The notes beneath the pieces are model-generated. The model saw only the letters and a program-made list of their open reading frames with translations. It did not search any database and was not told the DNA's origin. Below are positions 11,085 through 19,628 of a DNA stretch of 64,000 nt, piece by piece; the stretch's first letter is position 1, and every line of letters starts with the position of its first letter. The DNA is taken from assembly GCF_042685645.1 (NCBI RefSeq), contig NZ_JBHUNX010000001.1:1860001-1924000 (forward strand), read 5' to 3'. The translations under genes and the position numbers were made by a program. The DNA is from Salininema proteolyticum (GTDB lineage Bacteria > Actinomycetota > Actinomycetes > Mycobacteriales > Micromonosporaceae).

Positions 11085-11627
11085 TCACTTTCTGGCGACG
11101 GTGACGACGGGGTGGCGCAGCAGGCGCCCTCGGTCGGTGAATCCGGGGGATTCGAGGGCGACGATGAGGCCGTCGTCGTTCTCGTGGCGGGCGGGGACGA
11201 CGGAGCCGGCCTCGTGGCGGCCGGGGTCGAATCGCTGTCCGGTGGGGTCGAGGGCGGTGACGCCGACTCCGGCGAGGGTGCGGTCGATGTGCTGGAGGGT
11301 GGAGGGGTTCTGGGCGCGTTCGCGGATCCACAGGAGGGAGGAGACGACGGTGTCGCGGTCGCCGGCGGTGTCGGGGCGCAGTTTGAGCGTTTCGTCCGCC
11401 GCCGGTGCCGGCGGCGGACCGACGGGGGGCGCGCTAGCGGGTGTGGTGGCGACCGCGGCGCGCTCGGGGAGGCTGAGACAACCGGTGACGGTCAACGCCG
11501 TGACCGCCGCACCGGTGGCCGCGACGGCCCAGTCGATGCCCTCGCCGGCGGTCACCGCGGTGGCGGTGAGGGTGGCGGCCAGGCCGAGTCCGGCCCCGAG
11601 GAACGCTCCGGTGGTGCGGAATGCCAT
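11085..11627 (-). CDS. Membrane-anchored GrpE-like protein
   Basis: 180 aa. Two hydrophobic segments near the N-terminus (about 7-28 and 33-53), a Pro/Ala linker, then a short helix and a C-terminal domain matching the beta domain of GrpE: GVTALDPTGQRFDPGRHEAG and a final GRLLRHPVVTVARK. GrpE is the nucleotide exchange factor of Hsp70. The long N-terminal helix of true GrpE is largely missing and is replaced by membrane segments. Its place between two dynamins and upstream of a J protein suggests a membrane-tethered co-chaperone set. The start at 11627 lies 5 nt after the upstream stop, preceded by GGAAAGG. Confidence 0.75.
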   Translation of the reverse strand: MAFRTTGAFLGAGLGLAATLTATAVTAGEGIDWAVAATGAAVTALTVTGCLSLPERAAVATTPASAPPVGPPPAPAADETLKLRPDTAGDRDTVVSSLLWIRERAQNPSTLQHIDRTLAGVGVTALDPTGQRFDPGRHEAGSVVPARHENDDGLIVALESPGFTDRGRLLRHPVVTVARK

Positions 11628-11632
11628 GGGTC

Positions 11633-13138
11633 TCACGCCTTTCCGGCCGTGTCGCGCAGGCCGCGGGCCAGAAGGCTGAAACCGCGGACCATTTCGTTGG
11701 CGACGCGCGCCTGAGGCGGAGTGGCCGCGCCGTTGGCGAACGCCCGCCACCGTCCAGCGGCGGCGATCGCGGCGGCGGCGAGCTTCTCGGTGGGGGCACC
11801 GGGCATGGCCAGGATCTTCTCGGGATCGGACGACAGCGCCAGGCGGGCGGCCTCGGCCTCCATGGCCGGGTCGAGGCGAATGTGCCCAGAGGTGATCGAC
11901 CCGGCCGCCTGGAGGACCTTGAGACGGTGATAGGCCGGGTCGGCGACGATGTCCTCGATGAGGTTGTTGAGAATGTCGCGGTCGCTCTCCCCGGCACGGG
12001 CGGCCTGCGTGCGCAACCGCGCCAGACCCCAACCGGCCTTGATGACGTCGGCGCGGGCGGCGAAGACCTGCTGGAGGGTCGAACGCAGCCGCGGCAACCC
12101 CGAAGCGGCGGTGAGCAGCCGCACCAGCTCGCCGGTGGACATGCGGGGATTGTGCTTGAGCTGGGCGATCGCGAAATGGATGCCGTAGAGGTCGAGTCGC
12201 TCCAACAGCCGGGAGCGAACGGACCCGTCGACGGGCGCCGGCCGGTTCTGAAACAACTCCGTACTGGCCGTCAGAAGAGTCAACTGGGTGTCGTCCATAC
12301 CGGCCAGAGCGCGCAACGCCTCCCCGTCGGCGGCGGTGAACAGCCCCGCCTCGGCCGTTTCGGCCAACAATCCGACGATGGGGACGATGTCGCACACCAC
12401 ACGGCGCAACAGAGCCAACTGCTCGGCGGCCAAAGGCGTCGCCACCGGCCAGGGATCCGACCCGGGCTCAGGGGAGAGCTTGTCGATCTTGTTGAAAAGC
12501 GCCAGAGAATTGAGAGGCGTGCCCTGCACCGACCGCGACGCCGACGAGAACGCCTCGAGCGTCTCGATGTCATCGGCCTTCACCGCCTGCGTGAAGACAT
12601 AGATGATCGCCTCGGCCGAAGCGACGGCCGACCGGGAATCCTCATCGGTGGCCTCGGAGAACGGCGCGTCGATCAGCGCGTCGGTGGTCTTGCGGGAAAT
12701 GTCCTGGTTGAGCGACTGCAGCCCGGGAGTGTCCACGACATTGAGGTTCTGCAGGATACCCGAGGCCAACTGCACGTCGATATGGTCGATCTCATCGGCC
12801 GGCAAAGGCAGCGAAGCGGGGATCATATGGTCGGCGTCGAACGGGACCGGATGGCGCGCACCGGACTTGTCGACGATCTCGATACGGTCGGCCGGCCCGT
12901 AACGGAACCGCGTGACCACCCGGGTGCACTCCCCGGCCGCGGTGGGGGCGACACGCTGACCGATCAGAGCGTTCACGAGAGTGGACTTGCCCGCCGAGAG
13001 CCTCCCGGCCACGGCGACGGTCAACGGCTGAGACAGCCGAGTGGCGACTTCCTCTGCGACAGTAGCGGATGCGGGGGTCAGCGAGGGGATGACCGTGCCG
13101 GCCGCCTCCTTGAGCTTGAGCGCCAATGAGCCTGTCAC
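11633..13138 (-). CDS. Dynamin-family GTPase (small)
   Basis: 501 aa. P-loop GRLSAGKST at about residues 45-53, DTPGLQ for G3 and NKID for G4, then mostly helical sequence without an obvious membrane hairpin. It is the first gene of the run and partners the larger dynamin as in other actinobacterial two-dynamin loci. I chose the GTG at 13138 because AAAGGA lies 7 nt upstream; a TTG one codon earlier is possible. It is divergent from the LAL regulator, with a shared promoter region of about 115 nt. Confidence 0.85.
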   Translation of the reverse strand: MTGSLALKLKEAAGTVIPSLTPASATVAEEVATRLSQPLTVAVAGRLSAGKSTLVNALIGQRVAPTAAGECTRVVTRFRYGPADRIEIVDKSGARHPVPFDADHMIPASLPLPADEIDHIDVQLASGILQNLNVVDTPGLQSLNQDISRKTTDALIDAPFSEATDEDSRSAVASAEAIIYVFTQAVKADDIETLEAFSSASRSVQGTPLNSLALFNKIDKLSPEPGSDPWPVATPLAAEQLALLRRVVCDIVPIVGLLAETAEAGLFTAADGEALRALAGMDDTQLTLLTASTELFQNRPAPVDGSVRSRLLERLDLYGIHFAIAQLKHNPRMSTGELVRLLTAASGLPRLRSTLQQVFAARADVIKAGWGLARLRTQAARAGESDRDILNNLIEDIVADPAYHRLKVLQAAGSITSGHIRLDPAMEAEAARLALSSDPEKILAMPGAPTEKLAAAAIAAAGRWRAFANGAATPPQARVANEMVRGFSLLARGLRDTAGKA

Positions 13139-13254
13139 CAACCCGTCCTTTCCGGTTTTCTGCGACGCAATAGAATGATGGTGTCCCCAACGTTATGTGC
13201 CGCGGACAGCGGTCGCATCCCTGATTCGTGCCACAAGATTTTCGAGGAGGCCCG

Positions 13255-15568
13255 GTGCTGGAACACCCCGATCGAGGAGCCTTGGTGGAGGCGCTCGCCG
13301 AGTCGGCGAGGCGTCCGGGCTTGGCGGTGGTCAGCGGCCCCCCCGGGGTCGGGTCGGACGTTCCTGCTGCGGAAAGTGGCACGGTCGGTGGGGGACCGCG
13401 CCGTGACCACCGGCGGACTGGCGGCCCTGAGACATTCGGCCGGCGTGGTCCTGATCCGCGCCTGCCGCGCCGGCCTGCCCGCCGACTCGGTGGCAATGCT
13501 CGCCGCCGCGGCGGTGTCGCGCCTACGCGGGCGAGTACTGGTCGTCGACGACCTGCAATGGGCCGACCCCTTCAGCGTGGCGGCCCTACCGCTGATCGCC
13601 GAACACGTACCGGTCGTGGCCGCACTGACCTCAGGCGTCGACCTCGGCGTCGAGTTCGGCGAAGACGCCACCGTCCACGCCCTCCCGCCATTGAACGGCG
13701 ACGAGGCCGAACGACTGGTGTCCGAAGCCGCCCCGACACTGAGCGCCGGCGAACGCACACAAGTACGCCAGGCGGCCGGAGACAACCCCCTGGCACTGGT
13801 GACACTGGCGCGCTCAGGAGTCGGAGAGACCGCCGAACGGGGCGCCGCGTTCTCCATCGCCTCCGCCCTGGCCGGCATGGACGCGAAAGTCCGCACCGGC
13901 CTGGCCACACTGGGCCTGCTCGGACGCCCCGCACACGTGAGCCTGCTGGGCACACCGGTCGTAGAGGCACTACGCGGTTCGGGCCTGGCCGTACTCGAAG
14001 GCGAGTTCGCCTCCCCCGCCAGCCCCTGGACGGCACGCATCGCGGCAGGCGCCCTGGAAGAAGGACCCCGGCGAGACCTGCACGCACGACTGGCCGAGTC
14101 CACGACCGGCCTGGAATCGGCCCGCCACGCCTACGCGGCGGGCATGACCGAGAAAGCACTCGAAACAGCCCTCGCCGCCGCCGAAGCCGACACCCGCGAA
14201 GCGACCGCCGCCCTGACACTCGCCGCAGCGGTCGACGGAACCCACGCCCTGGCCGCCGCCAAGGCGGCCGTACGCGACCACCAGGCCGAACTGGCACTGA
14301 CACTGCTGGAAGAAGACCACTCGCCCGAAGCGGTGCGCACGAAAGTGTACGCACACCTCACCTTGGCCAACCCCATGGCCGCACGCGCGATGGTCGACAG
14401 CCTCGACGACGACCACCCCGAAACCTGGGCGCTACGCCTCCTGACCGTCTCCGACCCCGGCTCCCTCGCCGACGAAGTCGAGGCCCGGTGGGGCGAAGAA
14501 CCCTGCGACGCGGCACTGCACGCCGCCCTGGCGGCCGCCCGCGGCCACGGCCTGTGGGAAGCGGCCGCCTCAGCCGAACTGGACGGCGCCCACACCGTCG
14601 CCTACTGGTGCCGGTGGAAAGCGGTGAACCGGTCACTGTCACGGGCGCGCCTGGTCGACGCCAAACGCCAGGCCCTGGCGAGCGCGGAGCAGGCGGGCCG
14701 GACGGGTCATGTGACGTGGAAGGCGCGGTTTCTGGCGATGGCGGCGTTGACCAACGCGTTGACGTCGACCGATCTTGAGCGTTTGATCGATTCGGTGCGG
14801 CGGGCGCGCGGGGGTCCGTTGCCGAGTGATATCGCGACTCTGTTGGCCGCGACGGTGGCTTTGGCGTCGGCCGATTCGGGTGATCTGGGTGCGGCGGCGT
14901 CGCATTTGGATGGTATTGCGCATACGCATCCGCTGGTGGCGTGGATTGAGGCGGAGTATGCGTGGTTGGACGGGAAGGGTCGTTCGGCGTCGTCGGGGTT
15001 GGGTGGTGATTTGGCGGACGGTCTGTTGCAGATTACGCGGCAGTGGGTGGCGTTCGAGACCGGTGAGTCGACGTCGGCGGCGGTGGCGCGGTCGTGGCCG
15101 GATCCGATCGGTCGGACGTTGTCGGCGTGGCATTCTCCGTCGGGGTCGGCTTTTCGGTCGGCTGCTGAGGATTGGGAGGGTGTGAGTCTGCGGGAGAAGA
15201 TTCGGTCTCTGTTGGCGGCGAGTCATCATATGGGTCCGCAGGAGGCGACGGGTGTGTTGTTGGAGGCGGAGAAGTTGGCGTCGGATGCGGGTTTGGCGGT
15301 GTTGGACGGGAAGGTGAAGCGTGCTCTGCGGCGTTTGGGGGTGCGTCGTGATAAGCGGTCGGCTCGGGGGTTGGAGTTGACGAGTCGGGAGCAGGAGATT
15401 TTGACGTTCATTTCGGGTGGTCATCCGACGCGTCGGATTGCGGAGACGTTGGGGATTACTCAGGAGACGGTGGAGACGCATATTCGTAGTGCGATGCGTA
15501 AGTTGGGTGCGAAGACGAGGACGGAGGCGGCGGTGAAGTTTCGTCGTTCTCGTGGTCGGGGGGTTTGA
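13255..15568 (+). CDS. LAL-type LuxR regulator with a frameshift in Walker A (about 770 aa if restored)
   Basis: MalT-like ATPase regulator. GTG 13255 follows GAGGAGG and encodes VLEHPDRGALVEALAESARR, leading into GLAVVSGPP. At a run of seven C (13338-13344) the frame breaks. With six C it reads GPPGSGRTFLLRKVA, a perfect Walker A, and stays open to 15568. Walker B is VLVVDDLQWAD. Long helical repeats follow, then a C-terminal LuxR HTH beginning LTSREQEILTF. Left as is, the GTG frame makes a scrambled product and the ATPase/HTH frame lacks its natural start. It could be a phase-variable switch, a pseudogene or a homopolymer sequencing error. Codon use flips near 14,690 from C-ending to G/T-ending. 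Divergent from the dynamin genes, which it may control. Confidence 0.8.
13338..13344 (+). repeat. C7 homopolymer at the frameshift point
   Basis: Seven C followed by four G lie exactly within the codons of the P-loop. Removing one C restores an uninterrupted regulator. Such tracts are prone to slipped-strand mutation and also to sequencing miscalls. Confidence 0.8.
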
Positions 15569-16074
15569 TGGAGTCGTCGGATCGGCGGGTGCCGTTGGAG
15601 GTGTGTTCGTCGCCGGATGAGGCGGCGGGGTCGGTGCGGTCGGCGCGTCGGGCCGGTTGGCGTGTGCGGGAGGGTTTTGCTTTGCCGTGGCGTCAGTGGG
15701 GTTTGGAGGATAAGCGGATTGTGTGCACGGGTGCGGTGGCGGATGATCATGCTTTGGCGCAGGCGGTGATGGCGGCGTCGCGTGGTTGTGGGGTGATCGC
15801 GTGGGCGCGGGGGGATTTCGCTCAGGCTTTGGAGGCGGATTTGCGGCGTTTGGAGCCGGAGTCGGGTGTGGTGGAGGAGTCGTTGCTCAGTGAGGAGGAG
15901 CGGGCTTTGTTGGAGCATTTGGCGTCGGGGTCGACGATTGCGGCGGCGGCGAAGGCGGAGTTCGTTGCTTTGAGGACGGCCAATCGGCGGATTGCGGCGG
16001 CGCGGTCGAAGTTGGGTGTGTCGACGACGCGGGAGGCCGTCCTCGCGTTCACTCAGTGGCGGGAGCGTTCTTAG
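15568..16074 (+). CDS. Small regulator-like protein with C-terminal HTH
   Basis: 168 aa. TGATG overlap with the LAL regulator, so translated from the same message. The N-terminal part (about 1-95) resembles a small sensor-type fold but I cannot name it. The C-terminal 65 residues (EEERALLEHLASGSTIAAAA, then LRTANRRIAAARSKLGV) look like a LuxR/sigma-4-type helix-turn-helix. It probably works with the LAL protein. It is tail-to-tail with the next gene and overlaps it by 4 nt. Codons are G/T-ending. Confidence 0.65.
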   Translation: MESSDRRVPLEVCSSPDEAAGSVRSARRAGWRVREGFALPWRQWGLEDKRIVCTGAVADDHALAQAVMAASRGCGVIAWARGDFAQALEADLRRLEPESGVVEESLLSEEERALLEHLASGSTIAAAAKAEFVALRTANRRIAAARSKLGVSTTREAVLAFTQWRERS

Positions 16075-16739
16075 AGGTTTTCGAGGTTTTTGGCTTCGGT
16101 TTCGAGGCGGTTGAGTTGGTCGCGTAGTGCTTGGGCGCGGGCTTCGACGTCGTCGCGGAGGTCGGTGAGGATGTCGTCGACGGCTTTTTCGGTGTCGGGG
16201 TCGGCGGTGGCGCGGGCGGTGTCGATGGCGTGGCGGTGGTCGATGGGTCGGTCTTTGACGAGGGTTTTGGTGCCTTTGGTGACGGTGAGGGCCCATTGGC
16301 CGTCGGTGTGGGCGAGGGTGAGGGTGAGGTCGGCCTTGGGTTTGGTCTTGGGGCGTTTTTTGGTGGTTTTGCGGGTGGTCTGGGTGGGGACGGGTGTGGG
16401 TTGCGGGGTCGGTGTGGGGGTGGGTGTGGTGGGTTTTTTGTGCATGGGTTGGTCGTCTCCGGTGTTCTCTAGTAGTGGGGCGCCGGTGGGGCCGGCGGGT
16501 TTGGGTTTTTTGGCGAGTTCGCCTTTGGCGGGGAGGCGTAGTTCGTCGGGGGTGAAGGTGAGGGTGTCGGATCCGAAGCGGACGGTGAGGTAGTCGCCGT
16601 CGTGGTCGGGTCGTATGTGGGTGACTTTGCCTTTTTGGCCGGCGATCTGGCCGGCTTGGTCGGTGAAGACGATGCTGGGGCGGCGTCCTTTGGCGAGTGT
16701 TTGTTCGAGGTGTGCGATGTCGTCGTCGGATAGGGGCAT
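16071..16739 (-). CDS. Unknown protein with Pro/Thr-Lys linker and two small domains
   Basis: 222 aa. An N-terminal domain of about 75 residues begins MPLSDDDIAHLEQTLAKG and contains a stretch with beta character (KGKVTHIRPDHDGDYLTVRF). A low-complexity linker of Pro/Thr repeats then Lys/Arg (about 100-138) follows. The C-terminal part (LTLTLAHTDGQWALTVTKG) ends in a coiled-coil-like helix to the C-terminus. No membrane segment. GGAGCC precedes the ATG at 16739. The family is not recognised. The position next to the LAL/HTH pair and the dynamin set suggests it belongs with them, possibly binding DNA through the basic linker; that is a guess. Confidence 0.6.
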   Translation of the reverse strand: MPLSDDDIAHLEQTLAKGRRPSIVFTDQAGQIAGQKGKVTHIRPDHDGDYLTVRFGSDTLTFTPDELRLPAKGELAKKPKPAGPTGAPLLENTGDDQPMHKKPTTPTPTPTPQPTPVPTQTTRKTTKKRPKTKPKADLTLTLAHTDGQWALTVTKGTKTLVKDRPIDHRHAIDTARATADPDTEKAVDDILTDLRDDVEARAQALRDQLNRLETEAKNLENL

Positions 16740-16925
16740 GGTGGCTCCTCAATGGTCGGTGTGGGCGTGTCGTCATCATTGATACCGGACGGGTGTGACA
16801 GGTGGCGGGGAGGGGTGGGGGTGTCGACTCGCCGGGGCGCGCCCGGATTTCCGCCGGGTGTTGAACGGGGGGCCGGACAATCGTGGGGTCTTGATTCCTC
16901 GACCCTTTTTAGAATGGAGCAGCCC

Positions 16926-17333
16926 ATGTGCCAGATCTGCGATGGCCGGACCCCCGAGGACATGGCCGCCGAGATCGATTCGCGTATCGCCGAGTACGGT
17001 GTCACGTTCGTGAGTGTGGACCACGATGACGCCCGTGTCTATTCTCTCGGTATGACGGAGAAGGGACTGCCGGAGCTGTATCTGGACTCCTCTTCGGGCT
17101 TGGAGGGCGGTCTGCAGGAGTGGCAGGTGTTCTTGAACGTCGTGAGCGAGCGTGTCCGCAAGCGGGGTGAGCTGTCGGAGTCCGACCGGTTCGGTTGTGA
17201 GAGGCCCGACTGCGACTGCGGTATGGAGGTGCGGGCTCTGCCGCATCAGGCTGACGCCGCGCAGGTGGCCCGCAATCGCTATGGTGACGACCTGCGGGTG
17301 TGGAAGCTCGAGGTGAGCGGTCAGAGCGCCTAG
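16926..17333 (+). CDS. DUF4262-type protein
   Basis: 135 aa starting MCQICDGRTPEDM. The opening Cys-rich motif and the layout (VTFVSVDHDDARVYSLGMTEKGLPELYL, quoted in parts) fit the DUF4262 family of small cytosolic proteins of unknown function. GGAG at 16916-16919 supports this ATG rather than an in-frame ATG at 16914. Further conserved-looking cysteines occur in CERPDCDCGMEV. Stands alone and is followed by hairpins. Function unknown. Confidence 0.75.
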   Translation: MCQICDGRTPEDMAAEIDSRIAEYGVTFVSVDHDDARVYSLGMTEKGLPELYLDSSSGLEGGLQEWQVFLNVVSERVRKRGELSESDRFGCERPDCDCGMEVRALPHQADAAQVARNRYGDDLRVWKLEVSGQSA

Positions 17334-17341
17334 CGTGGTGT

Positions 17342-17370
17342 GCCCGCTCTGGTGCGGGCGTTCGTTTGTG
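17342..17370 (+). terminator. Terminator after the DUF4262 gene
   Basis: Stem GCCCGC (17342-17347) and GCGGGC (17354-17359) with a 6-nt loop, followed by the T-rich GTTCGTTTGTG. It lies 9 nt past the stop codon. Confidence 0.65.
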
Positions 17371-17379
17371 CCTCGTTCG

Positions 17380-17402
17380 AAGCCCTTGCCCGGCAAGGGC
17401 TT
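17380..17402. repeat. 23-bp near-perfect palindrome
   Basis: AAGCCCTTGCC and GGCAAGGGCTT are separated by a single C. It lies between the DUF4262 terminator and the protease gene, 53 nt before its ATG. It could be an operator for the protease gene or a second hairpin. Confidence 0.5.
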
Positions 17403-17454
17403 CCCTGCCACCCTGGAGAGATGACCGTCATAGCGATCTGGGGAGGGAGAGGTC

Positions 17455-18366
17455 ATGGGTTTCGAACAGGCCTTGCGGGTCAAGGAGGCGCAGAAGGACC
17501 GTCTGCTCGGTTTTTCCGGGGTGGGTGCCGTCGATGTGGGTTACCGGTGGCGGGCGGGCCGGTTGCGCACTGACGAGGTGTGCGTGCGCGTGTGGGTGGA
17601 GGCGAAGGGTGATCCGATTCCGGCGGGGGAGTTCGTGCCGGGCGATCTGGACGGTGTGGCCACTGATGTGGTCGAGCGGCGTCTGGAGTTGAAGGGCCCT
17701 GACACGGTGCGGTGGAATGCGCTGGTCGGCGGGGTGTCGGTGGGTCCGTGCCGGGATGTCGGGGGCGGGCCGGTCGCGGGGACGCTCGGTGCGGTCGTGG
17801 TCGACTCGGCCTGTGGTGACCTCGTCGGGTTGACCAATTGGCATGTCGCCGTCGCCGACGATGCAGGGGGCGAGGGCGACAGGATGGTGCAGCCGTCCCG
17901 TTTGGACGGGGGGTCCTGTCCCGATGACGAGGTCGGTGCGCTGGTGCGTTCTCGGTTGGACGAGCGTGTGGACGCGGCCGTGGTCAGTTTGACCGGTCGC
18001 GAGATCACCCGGCATGTGCGGGGGATCGGTGTGCTCTGCGGTGTCGCCGTGCCCGAGTTGGGGATGGAGGTGCGCAAGAGCGGACGCACCACTGACACCA
18101 CGACTGGGATGGTCGACGGTCTCGAGGCGAGTGTGCGCGTCGACTATGGTCCCGGGTTCGGCGTCCGTCAGCTGGAGGGGCAGATTTCCCTGACCGGCAC
18201 TGATGGGCGGCCGTTCGGGCAGGGCGGGGACTCGGGGTCGGTCGTGGTGACCGGCGACGGCCGGGCGGTGGGCCTGTACTTCGCCGGCGACCGGGACGGC
18301 ACCAACGGCATCGCCAACACCGCCGCCGACGTCGCCGAGAGGCTCGCCATCACGTTCACGCCCTGA
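17455..18366 (+). CDS. Trypsin-like serine protease (intracellular)
   Basis: 303 aa. Chymotrypsin-fold catalytic triad visible as His130 in LTNWHVAV, Asp173 in VDAAVVSL and Ser260 in GGDSGSVVV. KSGRTTDTTTG between them is typical of bacterial S1-like proteins of this group. There is no signal peptide or membrane segment, so it is expected in the cytoplasm. The N-terminal 90 residues form a separate beta-rich portion (VGAVDVGYRW, VCVRVWVEAK) that may bind a partner. The substrate is unknown. The ATG at 17455 is preceded by GGGAGGGAGAGG. Confidence 0.8.
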   Translation: MGFEQALRVKEAQKDRLLGFSGVGAVDVGYRWRAGRLRTDEVCVRVWVEAKGDPIPAGEFVPGDLDGVATDVVERRLELKGPDTVRWNALVGGVSVGPCRDVGGGPVAGTLGAVVVDSACGDLVGLTNWHVAVADDAGGEGDRMVQPSRLDGGSCPDDEVGALVRSRLDERVDAAVVSLTGREITRHVRGIGVLCGVAVPELGMEVRKSGRTTDTTTGMVDGLEASVRVDYGPGFGVRQLEGQISLTGTDGRPFGQGGDSGSVVVTGDGRAVGLYFAGDRDGTNGIANTAADVAERLAITFTP

Positions 18367-18383
18367 ACGGGCAATGAAATATA

Positions 18384-18419
18384 GGGTCCGCGGCGGTGTA
18401 CGCCACGGACCCCTTCTTT
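18384..18419 (+). terminator. Terminator of the protease gene (first hairpin)
   Basis: GGGTCCG-C-GGCG paired with CGCC-A-CGGACCC (18384-18412), followed by CTTCTTT. Confidence 0.75.
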
Positions 18420-18429
18420 CGTCGTCACC

Positions 18430-18455
18430 GGGGGCCGCGGCCCCCCTTTTTTTTT
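18430..18455 (+). terminator. Strong GC hairpin with T9 tail
   Basis: GGGGGCCGCGGCCCCCC (18430-18446) is directly followed by nine T. It is a classic intrinsic terminator oriented for plus-strand transcripts. It also separates the convergent VOC-type gene, whose stop codon is at 18460. Confidence 0.85.
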
Positions 18456-18459
18456 CACG

Positions 18460-18948
18460 TCACTGGCCTTTGTAGGCCCGTTCCAGGTCGGCCAGCACCA
18501 GTTTCTTCATTCCGAACATCGCCTCGACGGCGCGCTTGGCGCCCTCGGGGTCGGGCCCGGTGATGTAGTCCTCCATGCCGTTGGGGATGATCTGCCAGTT
18601 CACGCCCCACGGGTCGGCGATCCAACCGCATTGGATCTCCTTGCCGCCGCGCTCCAGCATCGCCTCCCACACCCGGTCGACCTCGTCTTGGCCGTCGCAG
18701 TCCACCATCAGGCTCATCGCATGGTCGTATTCGACGTCCTCGCCGCCGTTGAGCGCGACGAACGACCGCCCGGCGATGGTGAACCACAACTCGAGGACCT
18801 TGCCCTCGTGGTCGGGAGCCCACGACCCGTACCGGCTGGTCTCCGTGATCTCCACCAGGCCCGGCAGGAGGGACTGGTAGAACTCCACCGCCTCCTCGGC
18901 CTGGTCGTTGAACCACAGGCACGTGCTGACCTTGTCCACTGTCGTCAT
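18460..18948 (-). CDS. VOC-superfamily PhnB-like protein
   Basis: 162 aa. PhnB/3-demethylubiquinone-methyltransferase-like member of the vicinal oxygen chelate superfamily. It opens VSTCLWFNDQAEEAVEFYQS and carries the typical DCDGQDEVDRVWEAML, then GWIADPWGVNWQI and a C-terminal AVEAMFGMKKLVLADLERAY. Such proteins are common in actinobacteria and usually of unknown substrate. The start at 18948 has GAGGAGG 9 nt upstream; an in-frame extension to 19068 is not supported. Confidence 0.8.
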   Translation of the reverse strand: MTTVDKVSTCLWFNDQAEEAVEFYQSLLPGLVEITETSRYGSWAPDHEGKVLELWFTIAGRSFVALNGGEDVEYDHAMSLMVDCDGQDEVDRVWEAMLERGGKEIQCGWIADPWGVNWQIIPNGMEDYITGPDPEGAKRAVEAMFGMKKLVLADLERAYKGQ

Positions 18949-19003
18949 CGGTATCCTCCTCGCGATCGACTCTATCCATGGAGACGACCACCGCGGCGGC
19001 AAT

Positions 19004-19519
19004 TCATCGCTTCCGAGCCACCGCCAATGCCAGCTCGGTCGACGCGACCAGGTCGGCCTCACCTTCACCGCGGCGCACCCGCAGCACCTCTTCCAGCACT
19101 TTGACCGCCTCCTCGGGCCTTCCGGCGTCGATGAGGAACTTCCCCCAGTGCTGCGCGGCGAACGCCCACAGCCGGCGCGAGAGGCCTTCGGCGAGGGCCA
19201 GCGCCTCCCGCATGGGCGCTTCGGCGCCCGCGACGTCGCCGTCGAGGCGGTGGGCGTCGGCGAGGTTCACCAACACCGCGACCCGGCGCGCGTCGCCGTC
19301 AGCTTGGTCGGCCAAACCCCGCAGCAGCCGCCGGGCCCGGTCGTGGTCGCCGAGGATCATCGCCCCCACCGCGACGGTGCGCCGCGACCCCCAGTCGAGA
19401 GCGTCCCACCGTTCAAGGCCTCGGGCCGTCGCGTGCTCGAGGCGCTCGCGGTCGGTGGGGACCATCCGCCCGTCCGGGTCGAACTCCCACAGTCGGCCGA
19501 TCTGTTCTATCGCGTCCAT
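19004..19519 (-). CDS. Tetratricopeptide-repeat protein
   Basis: 171 aa, soluble and helical. About three TPR-like units are visible (AVGAMILGDHDRARRLLRGL, AVLVNLADAHRLDGDVAGAE and HWGKFLIDAGRPEEAVKVLE). It matches short actinobacterial TPR proteins with no assigned function and is probably a protein-protein interaction module. GAAGGA lies 9 nt before the ATG at 19519. Confidence 0.75.
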   Translation of the reverse strand: MDAIEQIGRLWEFDPDGRMVPTDRERLEHATARGLERWDALDWGSRRTVAVGAMILGDHDRARRLLRGLADQADGDARRVAVLVNLADAHRLDGDVAGAEAPMREALALAEGLSRRLWAFAAQHWGKFLIDAGRPEEAVKVLEEVLRVRRGEGEADLVASTELALAVARKR

Positions 19520-19628
19520 CGTCTGTGTCCTTCCGTGCGAACTCCACCGCCGACGGTAGGGTTACCCACCGGTCGGCTCTAGGCGCGCGACCACCGACAC
19601 CGCGGCGATCGGCGCCTATCGTTGAGAC

